Positions 32,974-40,729 of a stretch of DNA of 40,792 bases are shown here, piece after piece. Position 1 is the first letter of the stretch. Every line of letters starts with the position of its first letter. A program made the translations under genes and the position numbers. Below the pieces are notes generated by a model that was not told where the DNA came from, searched no databases, and was given only the letters and a program-made list of their open reading frames with translations. Location of the stretch: assembly GCA_017462545.1 (NCBI GenBank), contig JAFTQX010000004.1:1-40792 (forward strand), read 5' to 3'. This DNA is from Clostridia bacterium. GTDB lineage: Bacteria; Bacillota; Clostridia; Oscillospirales; CAG-272.

Positions 32974-35331
32974 ATGAAGCATATACCGTCCCCTGTTGAT
33001 TTTTTCGGTTTTGAGCCGGGGGAAGACCGGCACATGATCCATTGGAATGATTTGTGTGCCTATTATCGGCTGCTGGATAGCCTGAGTGGGCGTGTAAAGC
33101 TGGTTGAGGCTGGCAAAACGACAGAGGGTAATGACTTTTTGCAGCTATATATTTCCGAAAAGGAGAATATCGAGCAGTTAGAGCATTATCGGCAGATCTC
33201 GATGAAGATGGCCGATCCGCGAGGCCTGCGTGATGAAGAGATTGATGCGCTGGCCCGGGAGGGGCGTGCTGTTTGTATGCAGAATTACAGCCTGCATTCC
33301 AATGAGGTAGGGGGCGCTTTAGCCGCCCCGCGCATTGTTTATGAGCTGATCACCGCCGTGGACGGCGACCGGAAAAGGATTCTTGAAAATGTGATCTTTA
33401 TTATGACCCCTTGTGCCGAGCCGGATGGACAGATCGTGTTTACCGAGTGGTATAACAAGTGGTTGGGCACGGAATATGAGGGGTGCTATTCGCCCCATAT
33501 CCGCCATAAATTTGCCGGTCATTCCAACAACCGCGATGCAGTGAATGAATGTGTGGTGGAGTCGCGCTATATCAATGATGTGCTGCTTCGTTCCTGGATG
33601 CCACAGGTGTTCCAGGATCATCATCATCAATGTCCGCGTGACCCGCGTATGAATCTTTCGGTACAGAGTGACCCCGTTTACCCGTCCACCTCGCCGCTTG
33701 TACAACGGGAGGAGATGCTTTTTGGCGCCGAAATGGCCTGCGCCTTGACGGCGGCCGGCTGCCGTGGTGTTGTCCTTGGCAACGACGATCGTTTTCCGGA
33801 TTATCCGATCAGCACCTTTTACGGCAATGCAAAGCTGCATAATATTTGCGGTATGCTGACAGAAAATGCTGATGCGGCGATTGCAACCCCGGTTGTGATC
33901 GATATGGATAAGCGCGGCGGCATTGTCACCGCAAATGATCCGGCACCCTGGCCGGGCGGGGAATGGCATCTTTCCGATATTGTCAAGCAGATACAGGTCG
34001 CCAGCCTTGCACTCCTTGCCGCGGTAGCAAAGGAGCCGGCGGCGGTACTGCGGCGCATGGCACAAAAGGCGCTTTTGCAAACGGCGCGCGGCGCGGCATC
34101 GGCAGAACAATATTATTTAATTCCCCTTTCACAGCACGATATGTCTGCGCGCCATCGGTTTCTTTCCTTGGCCGCCGCACAGCAGGTGGAGATGTATAGC
34201 TTGGCTGAAGAGCGCGTGATAGGCGGGCAAGTCTATCAAGCGGGAACGGTTGTTATTCCGTTGGCACAGCCTAAGTATGCGGTAGTCGATATGTTCTGCT
34301 GTAAGCGCCCATACCCGGTCAGCGGATTTGTAAAAAAGGATGCCTACGGTATGCCGGTGGTGGATGATGATGCCAACGTTTGTCTGGCACTCGCTATGGG
34401 TATTACAGCCATCGCGGCGGGCGAAGAAATAGCATTGACCTCTCTTGTACCATACGTGCAGGAAGACTATGTGTGCAGTATGCGTGCATGTGAAAATGAA
34501 AGCTATATGCAGGCCAGCCGCTTGCTGGCGGCGGGGCAGTCCGTTTTCCGCGACGAGTATGGTGATTTTTATCAAGCAGAGGCTCCCGGCAGGCAAAGGA
34601 TCACCCGCAAACGAATCGGCCTTCTGAAAATGAATAAGCAGGATAATGAAGAAGAGGGCTTTGTGCGTAATCTACTGCATCATGGAGAGTTTGATTATCG
34701 TATCCTTCTACAAAAGGAGCTTTGCGAGCAGGGCGTGCCGGATGATATTGCAATCTTGATTATCGCCGGAGAAAAATACACCAAGCTGGTAGGGGGCGCA
34801 CAGCCGCCGCTGGGGCTTTTGAGAAACGGGTATGTGACGATGCCTTCCGAATATTATGCAGGGCTTGGCGAGATGGGAGATGCGGCCTTACGCGCCTTTG
34901 TGGCGCGTGGCGGCCGATTGGTCGCCTGGGGAGAAACGGCCGTTTATCTGAATGAGCACTTGAAGCTTGGCATCACAATTCCGACATGGGGAAAAACAAC
35001 AAAAGAATTTCATACAGGCGGCTCTCATTTGCGGGTGCGTTATGCGCCCTCCGCCTTTACGTTTGGACTGCCCGAGGAGAGCACGGTTTACCATCGGGAT
35101 AAGGTGGTGTTTTCTATACCGCAGGATATCCCCTGTACAGTGCTGGCTCATTACGCGCAAAAAGACCTGTTGGCGAACGGGTATTTGGTAGGGGAAGAGC
35201 ACATTGCCGGCTGCGCCGCCGCCCTGTGCATGCCGATTGGCATGGGGGAGATCGTGCTTTTCAGCTTTGATCCCCAATACCGCTTACAGCAGGCAGTCAG
35301 CATGAAAATTCTGCTGAATACGCTTTATTGA
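32974..35331 (+). CDS. Large M14-family (zinc carboxypeptidase-like) protein
   Basis: A 785-residue protein. The N-terminal third is a peptidase M14 fold: AGKTTEGNDFLQLYIS, then the zinc motif HSNE (H108, E111) in NYSLHSNEVGG, TPCAEPDG, the NNRD segment at 185-188 corresponding to the substrate-carboxylate Asn-Arg, and a HHH cluster at 216-218 that may give the third zinc ligand. The last ~250 residues look like a glutamine-amidotransferase-like alpha/beta domain (IAILIIAGEKYTKL, GDAALRAFVARGGRLVAWGETAVYL). There is no signal peptide, unusual for M14 carboxypeptidases. It is a single-gene unit. Function in vivo unknown. Confidence 0.75.
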   Translation: MKHIPSPVDFFGFEPGEDRHMIHWNDLCAYYRLLDSLSGRVKLVEAGKTTEGNDFLQLYISEKENIEQLEHYRQISMKMADPRGLRDEEIDALAREGRAVCMQNYSLHSNEVGGALAAPRIVYELITAVDGDRKRILENVIFIMTPCAEPDGQIVFTEWYNKWLGTEYEGCYSPHIRHKFAGHSNNRDAVNECVVESRYINDVLLRSWMPQVFQDHHHQCPRDPRMNLSVQSDPVYPSTSPLVQREEMLFGAEMACALTAAGCRGVVLGNDDRFPDYPISTFYGNAKLHNICGMLTENADAAIATPVVIDMDKRGGIVTANDPAPWPGGEWHLSDIVKQIQVASLALLAAVAKEPAAVLRRMAQKALLQTARGAASAEQYYLIPLSQHDMSARHRFLSLAAAQQVEMYSLAEERVIGGQVYQAGTVVIPLAQPKYAVVDMFCCKRPYPVSGFVKKDAYGMPVVDDDANVCLALAMGITAIAAGEEIALTSLVPYVQEDYVCSMRACENESYMQASRLLAAGQSVFRDEYGDFYQAEAPGRQRITRKRIGLLKMNKQDNEEEGFVRNLLHHGEFDYRILLQKELCEQGVPDDIAILIIAGEKYTKLVGGAQPPLGLLRNGYVTMPSEYYAGLGEMGDAALRAFVARGGRLVAWGETAVYLNEHLKLGITIPTWGKTTKEFHTGGSHLRVRYAPSAFTFGLPEESTVYHRDKVVFSIPQDIPCTVLAHYAQKDLLANGYLVGEEHIAGCAAALCMPIGMGEIVLFSFDPQYRLQQAVSMKILLNTLY

Positions 35332-35334
35332 TAA

Positions 35335-35364
35335 AAAATGGCCACGGTTGCCCGTGGCCATTTT
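35335..35364. terminator. Bidirectional terminator between the peptidase and SASP genes
   Basis: AAAATGGCCACGG/CCGTGGCCATTTT with a 4-nt loop. A second small ATCAGCT/AGCTGAT hairpin lies just beyond it towards the SASP gene. Confidence 0.88.
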
Positions 35365-35385
35365 CATCAGCTACTTGGCAGCTGA

Positions 35386-35580
35386 TTAGCCCTTGATCGA
35401 GTTCTCATAGGACTCGATCATCTTCTTTACCATCTGACCGCCGATAGAGCCGGCCTGACGAGAGGTGAGATCACCGTTATAACCGTTCTGCAGGTTTACG
35501 CCAACCTCGCTTGCAGCCTGCATCTTGAACTTCTCCATAGCGGCTTTCGCCTCGGGAACAACAACCTTATTTCTAGACAT
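35386..35580 (-). CDS. Small acid-soluble spore protein, alpha/beta type
   Basis: A 64-residue SASP that coats and protects spore DNA in the forespore. Diagnostic blocks are KFKMQAASEVGV, the GPR protease cleavage region around ASEVGVNLQNGYNGDLTSRQAGSIGGQMVKKMIE, and the second DNA-binding helix near the C-terminus. ATG 35580 has AGGAGATATT upstream. A clear sigma-G promoter was not found; a GAGGTCGC/GCGATCTC hairpin (35622-35641) lies upstream. Independent evidence, with cotJABC, for sporulation. Confidence 0.95.
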   Translation of the reverse strand: MSRNKVVVPEAKAAMEKFKMQAASEVGVNLQNGYNGDLTSRQAGSIGGQMVKKMIESYENSIKG

Positions 35581-35703
35581 GGTAATATCTCCTGTTTCAC
35601 CGTATATCAATCTATTTTTTTGAGGTCGCACTCGCGATCTCTGCTATTATTGTGTACATGAATGCGCTGAATATTTATGGAACATTTTGTATTTTTGCAA
35701 GTA

Positions 35704-35733
35704 AAAAAGCCGACGGAAAACCGTCGGCTTTTT
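35704..35733. terminator. Terminator of the hydCBA operon
   Basis: AAAAAGCCGACGG/CCGTCGGCTTTTT with an AAAA loop, just after the last hydA stop codon on the minus strand. Confidence 0.88.
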
Positions 35734-35746
35734 GATTGTAAGGAAA

Positions 35747-36469
35747 TTACTTCTTGCGTGCCACGTAAGTGGTGTGCAGGTACTCGTGTGCCTTGTGGCA
35801 GCCGTAGGACTCGAAGAACTTGCCCTCGCCATACAGCTCGCAAACGGCAGGAGACTTGTGAGACTTGCGGAGAACAGCAGCCTCATCTGCATCATACAGA
35901 GCCTTTGCACGCAGAGCTTTGATGTCCGTGGTGTCACGAACATACTGAGGCTGGATCGGCTGACCGCCGCCGTTTACACAACCGCCGGGGCAGCCCATGA
36001 TCTCAACGAAGGTCCAGTCGGCCTCGCCGGAAGCGATCTTATCCATGACTTCCTTGGCAGCCTTTGCGCCGCTGGCAACAGCAACCTTCACATCCATGCC
36101 GGCGATCTTGTAGGTCGCCTCCTTGATGGATGCGGTGCCGCGAACCTCGGTAAAGTCGATCTTATCGTTGTCCTTACCGGTCAGCCAGTCGTTAGCGGTA
36201 CGGAGAGCAGCCTCCATAACGCCGCCCGTTGCACCGAAGATCACGGCAGCACCGGTATCCTCGCCCAGCGGGTTGTCAAATTCCTCGTTCGGCAGAGCCT
36301 CAAACTTCAGACCCGCACGAGCGATCATGCGAGAAAGCTCACGGGTGGTGATCGAAATGTCAACGTCCGGAACACCGGCAGCGTTCTGATCGTCACGGCC
36401 GATCTCGAACTTCTTCGCGGTACAAGGCATAACAGCTACTACTACGATGTCCTTTGCGTCCCAGCCCAT
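35747..36469 (-). pseudogene. hydA: Downstream part of split hydA: H-cluster domain with motifs L2 and L3
   Basis: 240 residues in the same frame as the preceding part, separated from it only by an amber codon and one lysine codon. It holds the second and third H-cluster motifs, MPCTAKKFEIG (C355 of the intact protein) and EIMGCPGGCVNGGGQP (C499 and C503), and the C-terminal small-subunit-like tail SHKSPAVCELY...HEYLHTTY. The ATG at 36469 is an internal methionine with no ribosome binding site, so separate translation is not expected. Sequence conservation is full, which points to a recent mutation, a base-call error or readthrough, not to long decay. Confidence 0.85.
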
Positions 36470-36472
36470 CTT

Positions 36473-36475
36473 CTA
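36473..36475 (-). other. In-frame amber codon inside hydA
   Basis: The coding strand reads ACC TAC TAT GCC TAG AAG ATG GGC. Codon 338 is TAG; a single G-to-T change from GAG (Glu) would explain it. The frame is unchanged on both sides. Confidence 0.9.
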
Positions 36476-37486
36476 GGCATAGTAGGTCTTGATGATGGCA
36501 CCGGTCATCTGCATAGGAGACTTGCAGGAAGACAGGTTCTTCAGCTGTTCGGGGTAGTAGTACTCAGCAAACTTGACCCAACCGGGCGAGCAGGAGGTAA
36601 TCATCGGGAGAACACCGCCGTTCTTCACACGGTCAAGCAGCTCGTTTGCCTCCTCAACGATGGTCAGGTCGGCACCAAAGTCGGTGTCAAATACCTTCTC
36701 AAAGCCCAGGCGGCGCAGAGCAGCAACCATCTTGCCCTCTACGTTGGTACCGATCGGCATGCCGAATGCCTCGCCAAGAGCGGCGCGGACAGCGGGAGCG
36801 GTCTGTACGATGACGTGCTTGGACTTGTCGCCCAGTGCTTCCCAAACGGCAGCAGTATCGTCCTTCTCAACCAGAGCACCGGTCGGGCAGACAACGGTAC
36901 ACTGACCGCAGGAGATACAGGTGGTATTGTTCAGGTCAGCATTGAAGGGAGAACCTACGCAGGTATCAATACCGCGGTTGTTAGCACCGATAACGCCAAC
37001 ATACTGCTCGCGGCAAGCCGCAATGCAGCGACGGCAGAGAATACACTTGTTGTTATCACGAACAAGGTGAGGAGCAGAGGTGTCCAGCGCATACTCAGGC
37101 TTAAAGCCGGCATATGCGGTGCTGTCTACACCGTACTCCAGGCACAGCTTCTGCAGCTCGCAGTTGGTAGAGCGAACGCAGGAGAGGCAGTTCTTGTCGT
37201 GGGTGGAAAGGATCATTTCCAGCGTCGTCTTACGAGCGGCGCGAACCTTGGGGGTGTTGGTCTGAATTTCCATACCCTCGGTAACCGGGAATACGCAAGC
37301 GGTAACCAGACCACGAGCACCGGTAGCCTCAACCACGCAGATACGGCAAGCGCCGATCTCGTTGATCTCCTTCATGTAGCAAAGGGTAGGAATTTCTACA
37401 CCTGCCGCACGGGCAGCTTCCAGAATGGTAGAGCCCTTCGGCACAGAGACGGCAATGCCGTTTACTTTTACATTTAACATATCCAT
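36473..37486 (-). pseudogene. hydA: Upstream part of split hydA: [FeFe]-hydrogenase N-terminus to motif L1
   Basis: 337 residues before the amber codon. It encodes a [2Fe-2S] domain (C36, C47, C50, C64), a His-Cys3 [4Fe-4S] site (H96, C100, C103, C109), two ferredoxin [4Fe-4S] clusters (C148/151/154/158 and C190/193/196/200) and H-cluster motif L1 TSCSPGW (C299). The intact protein would be 579 residues, the catalytic subunit of an NAD(H)-linked, probably electron-bifurcating [FeFe]-hydrogenase. Translation stopping here would lose three H-cluster cysteines and yield an inactive product. ATG 37486 has AAGGAGG 8 nt upstream and follows hydB after 13 nt. Confidence 0.9.
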
Positions 37487-37499
37487 CTTGTTCTCCTCC

Positions 37500-39428
37500 T
37501 TAACCCTTCGAAATGGCCTTGAACTTACAAGTGCTCATACAAGCGCCACACTTCACGCAGACAGAAGGATCAATCTCCATCGAGGGCAGCTTGTGGCCGG
37601 GTGCGGTGTAATCGGTCTTCTTAATGGCGTTAACAGGGCAGTTTCTTGCACATACGCCGCAGCCGATGCACTTTTCCTTATCAATGGTGTAGCTGAGCAG
37701 CTCCTTGCAGACGCCGGCAGGGCACTTCTTATCAACTACGTGGGCAACATACTCGTCGCGGAAGAACTTCAGGGTAGACAGAACCGGGTTCGGAGCTGTC
37801 TGGCCGAGGCCGCAGAGAGAGTTTGCCTTAATGTACTCGCAGAGCTCCTCCATCTTGTCCAGATCCTCCAGCGTGCCTTCGCCGCGGGTGATCTTGTCAA
37901 GCATCTCAAGCAGACGTTTGGTACCTACACGGCAGGGCGTGCACTTGCCGCAGGACTCATCAACCGTAAACTCGAGGAAGAACTTTGCCATATCTACCAT
38001 ACAGGTATCCTCGTCCATAACGATCAGACCACCGGAGCCCATCATACAACCGATAGAAACCAGGTTGTCATAGTCTACCTCGGTGTTGATCAGGCTGGCA
38101 GGGATACAACCGCCGGAAGGACCACCGGTCTGAGCAGCCTTGAACTTCTTGCCGTTCGGTACGCCGCCGCCGATCTCGTTTACGATCTCATCAAGGGTAG
38201 TACCCATGGGGATCTCCACCAGACCGGTATGCTTGATCTTACCGCCAAGAGCGAATACCTTCGTACCCTTGGATCTCTCGGTACCCATCGAAGCAAACCA
38301 CTCAGCGCCGCGCAGAATGATCTGCGGTACGTTGGCAAAGGTCTCAACGTTGTTTTCAATGGTAGGAGCGTTAAACAGACCCTTTACAGCCGGATAGGGC
38401 GGACGAGGTCTCGGCTCACCGCGGTTGCCCTCGATAGAGGTCATCAGCGCGGTCTCCTCACCACATACGAATGCACCGGCACCCAGACGGATTTCCATAT
38501 CGAAATCAAAGCCGGAGCCGAAAATGTTCTTGCCCAGCATGCCGGCCTCGCGTGCAGCCTCAATAGCAGCCTGCAGACGGTTAACGGCGATCGGGTACTC
38601 GGCACGAACGTAAACATAACCCTGGGTAGCGCCGATTGCGTAACCGGCGATAGCCATAGCCTCAATCAGGCAGTGCGGGTCACCTTCGAGGACCGAACGG
38701 TCCATGAATGCACCCGGGTCGCCCTCGTCGGCGTTACATACAACATATTTCTGGGGAGCCTTATTGGGGGCGCAAAGAGCCCACTTACGACCGGTGGGGA
38801 AGCCACCGCCACCACGGCCACGAAGACCGGAGTCGGTGATTACCTTAATAACGTCCTCAGGCTGGTACTCGGTCAGAACCTTGGCCAGAGCCTGGTAACC
38901 GTCGCATGCAATGTACTCGCTGATGCTCATCGGGTCGATCACGCCGCAGTTACGCAGCGCAACGCGAACCTGCTTCTTGTAGAAGTCGGTCTCATCGAGA
39001 GACTTGATCGAGCCGTCCTCGGCTACGGTCTCATCGTAGAGCAGATCGGTGCAGGGCTTGCCGCCGATCAGGTGCTCCTTCACAACGCGCTCAACATTGG
39101 CAGCGTCCATGCGAGAATAGAATGCGCCCTCGGGATATACGATCATAATCGGACCCAGCGCGCAAAGACCAAAGCAACCGGTCAGGACAACATTAACCTT
39201 GTCCTCAAGACCGTTCTTCTTGATTTCCTCGTTCAGCGCATCAACGATCTTCTCGCTGTGCGAAGAGGTACAACCGGTACCGCCGCAAACCAGTACGTTG
39301 TACTTGCCGTCAAATGCACCTGCAGGGGCAGCCGCTTTTGCAGCGTCAAGTGCCTCAGCGCCCTTGCGGAGAACAACGTTCTTCAGATTGGCGGCGCGAA
39401 GCTCGTTCAGTTCTGCAACTGTTTTCAT
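37500..39428 (-). CDS. hydB: NAD(H)-linked [FeFe]-hydrogenase subunit B (NuoF-like)
   Basis: A 642-residue flavoprotein that exchanges electrons with NAD(H) and feeds the HydA subunit. From the N-terminus: a thioredoxin-like [2Fe-2S] domain (CGGTGCTSSHS...TGCFGLCALGP), the NADH/FMN domain (GLRGRGGGGFPTGRKW, CNADEGDPGAFMDRSVLEGDP, GAGAFVCGEETALMTSIEG), the C-terminal NuoF [4Fe-4S] site (ESCGKCTPCRVGTKR and LCGLGQTAPNP), and two ferredoxin clusters at the end (CIGCGVCARNC, CVKCGACMSTC). This is the layout of HydB in bifurcating HydABC. ATG 39428 has AGGAGG upstream. Middle gene of the operon. Confidence 0.95.
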   Translation of the reverse strand: MKTVAELNELRAANLKNVVLRKGAEALDAAKAAAPAGAFDGKYNVLVCGGTGCTSSHSEKIVDALNEEIKKNGLEDKVNVVLTGCFGLCALGPIMIVYPEGAFYSRMDAANVERVVKEHLIGGKPCTDLLYDETVAEDGSIKSLDETDFYKKQVRVALRNCGVIDPMSISEYIACDGYQALAKVLTEYQPEDVIKVITDSGLRGRGGGGFPTGRKWALCAPNKAPQKYVVCNADEGDPGAFMDRSVLEGDPHCLIEAMAIAGYAIGATQGYVYVRAEYPIAVNRLQAAIEAAREAGMLGKNIFGSGFDFDMEIRLGAGAFVCGEETALMTSIEGNRGEPRPRPPYPAVKGLFNAPTIENNVETFANVPQIILRGAEWFASMGTERSKGTKVFALGGKIKHTGLVEIPMGTTLDEIVNEIGGGVPNGKKFKAAQTGGPSGGCIPASLINTEVDYDNLVSIGCMMGSGGLIVMDEDTCMVDMAKFFLEFTVDESCGKCTPCRVGTKRLLEMLDKITRGEGTLEDLDKMEELCEYIKANSLCGLGQTAPNPVLSTLKFFRDEYVAHVVDKKCPAGVCKELLSYTIDKEKCIGCGVCARNCPVNAIKKTDYTAPGHKLPSMEIDPSVCVKCGACMSTCKFKAISKG

Positions 39429-39624
39429 GTATGCTTTCCTCCTGTTATTTGTCATTCACCGTTCGCTTTCCCGAAAGACGGCGACCGCTCCGTGTAGGGA
39501 TGATCCTCGCGTGGCGCGAAGATCAAGTGGACATCGACAAGCGTTCCTTTGCCGGTAACGGAACAACGCCATCAGTCCGCTAAAACATCAGCGCCGGGGA
39601 GAAAACGGTGAAACTTTTCTTCCT
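39429..39624 (-). other. Structured intercistronic spacer between hydC and hydB
   Basis: 196 nt without a credible gene. It contains two hairpins: GATCCTCGCG/CGCGAAGATC (39502-39524, one mismatch) and GCGTTCC/GGAAC-AA-CGC (39541-39569). No promoter of consensus quality was seen, so hydB depends on readthrough from hydC. It may be an RNA processing or stability segment, or a decayed repeat. Confidence 0.45.
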
Positions 39625-40119
39625 TTAATTATATTTAGCGAGAATGGATTCCATGTCCTTTGCAGTCAGACGGCCGTATACCTCTTCATTAACGGTAAGA
39701 ACGGGAGCCAGACCGCAAGCACCGATGCAACGGCAAGCGGTGAGAGAGAACTTGCCATCAGGCGTGCACTCCTCGGCACCGATGCCAAGCAGCTCCTGCA
39801 GCTTGTCAAACATCTCGCCCGCGCCCTTAACGTAGCAGGCAGTACCAAGACATACGGAGATGTTGTACTTACCCTTCGGGGAAAGAGCGAACTGTGCGTA
39901 GAAGGTGGCGATGCCGTATACCTTTTCGGTCGGAACATCCATACCCTCTGCGATCATGGTCTGCACCTCAAGCGGAAGGTAGCCGTAAACATCCTGCGCC
40001 TTCTGCATGACAGCCATCAACAGGCTCTTATCATGCTTGTGGGCAGCAATGATCTTCTTAAGCTCTGCTTCCTGCTCTGCAGTGCCTTTGAACGGAAGGT
40101 TGCTGATTTTCTTCTGCAT
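39625..40119 (-). CDS. hydC: NAD(H)-linked [FeFe]-hydrogenase subunit C (NuoE-like)
   Basis: A 164-residue thioredoxin-fold [2Fe-2S] protein of the NuoE family. Helical N-terminus (EQEAELKKIIAAHKHDKSLLMAVMQKAQDVYGYLP), then the partner-binding GIATFYAQFAL, and cluster cysteines in SVCLGTACYVKGA and CRCIGACGLAP. It carries electrons within the HydABC complex. First gene of the operon hydC-hydB-hydA. ATG 40119 has AAGGAGAAAA upstream. The 5' leader of roughly 65 nt carries an AGGGGC/GCCCCT hairpin (about 40158-40172). Confidence 0.93.
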   Translation of the reverse strand: MQKKISNLPFKGTAEQEAELKKIIAAHKHDKSLLMAVMQKAQDVYGYLPLEVQTMIAEGMDVPTEKVYGIATFYAQFALSPKGKYNISVCLGTACYVKGAGEMFDKLQELLGIGAEECTPDGKFSLTACRCIGACGLAPVLTVNEEVYGRLTAKDMESILAKYN

Positions 40120-40190
40120 TTTCTTTTTCTCCTTACAATAGTTATCATCGTGCCGGCAGGGGCAAAGCCCCTCACGATACATACCGATCT

Positions 40191-40219
40191 ATTATAACAT
40201 ATGTAGTGTAAATATTCAA
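40191..40219 (-). promoter_or_regulatory. Promoter of the hydCBA operon
   Basis: Minus-strand TTGAAT (40214-40219) and TATAAT (40191-40196), spacer 17 nt, with TGT before the -10. Confidence 0.75.
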
Positions 40220-40226
40220 GAGGTTT

Positions 40227-40244
40227 TTGTGTTTTATTTAACAA
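40227..40244. promoter_or_regulatory. Candidate Rex (NADH-sensing repressor) operator upstream of hydCBA
   Basis: TTGTGTTTTATTTAACAA matches the Rex consensus TTGTTAA-N4-TTAACAA at 11 of 14 defined positions and lies 7 nt upstream of the -35. Rex commonly controls hydrogenase genes in Clostridia; binding here is inferred. Confidence 0.35.
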
Positions 40245-40371
40245 TTTTGCGATGTTTCGTCATGCATGTTAGCCCGGTTTTGACACATGTAGTAAAAATA
40301 GACAGAAGAATGCCGCTTTTTGTAAAAAAACCAGACAAAAAGGCAAAAAAGAAAAAAATTCAAAAAAACTC

Positions 40372-40400
40372 TTGACAAACCCACGAGGATTTAGTATAAT
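40372..40400 (+). promoter_or_regulatory. rRNA operon promoter P1
   Basis: TTGACA (40372-40377), 17-nt spacer, TATAAT (40395-40400); preceded by an A-rich tract that could act as an UP element. Confidence 0.92.
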
Positions 40401-40497
40401 AGCAAAGCACCTCGCGGGAAGAACGCTTTTCGAGAGGAGCAGCCACGAAAAAGAACCGGATGTCGAAAAAACTTTTTGAAAAACTTTTAAAAAAGTA

Positions 40498-40526
40498 TTG
40501 ACAAACGGGAAAAGGAGTGGTATAAT
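40498..40526 (+). promoter_or_regulatory. rRNA operon promoter P2
   Basis: TTGACA (40498-40503), 17-nt spacer ending in TGG, TATAAT (40521-40526). Downstream leader contains TCTTTGAAAATTGAACAACA, typical of Firmicutes rRNA leaders. Confidence 0.92.
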
Positions 40527-40729
40527 AAAAAAGTCGCAGGCACGAAGGGAAACCGGAGAGCGGCGGCGAAAATCGGTCTTTGAAAATTGAACAACAGAAT
40601 TTCTAAAGCACTGAAAAGTGCGATGGAATCTCGTTAAAAACACATTGAGTAAACTCAAAAAGTAAGAGAAGCTTGGAAAAGCAACTATAAAAAAGGATTT
40701 ACCTGACCTTGTGTCAGATAGATAAACAT

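Noticed and set aside
36473..36475. Pyrrolysine or selenocysteine decoding in hydA
   Set aside because: The codon is TAG, so not selenocysteine; the position is not a catalytic or known pyrrolysine site, and pdp uses TAG as a normal stop.
35732..37477. Open frame of 581 codons on the plus strand opposite hydA
   Set aside because: Antisense shadow of HydA; the real strand carries all Fe-S cluster motifs.
37425..39497. Long open frame (690 codons) on the plus strand opposite hydB
   Set aside because: It is antisense to a fully conserved NuoF-like gene, has no recognisable domain or ribosome binding site, and its composition follows from codon bias of the real gene.
39525..39624. Small gene in the hydC-hydB spacer
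   Set aside because: All frames from plausible starts are stopped within a few codons or lack a ribosome binding site.
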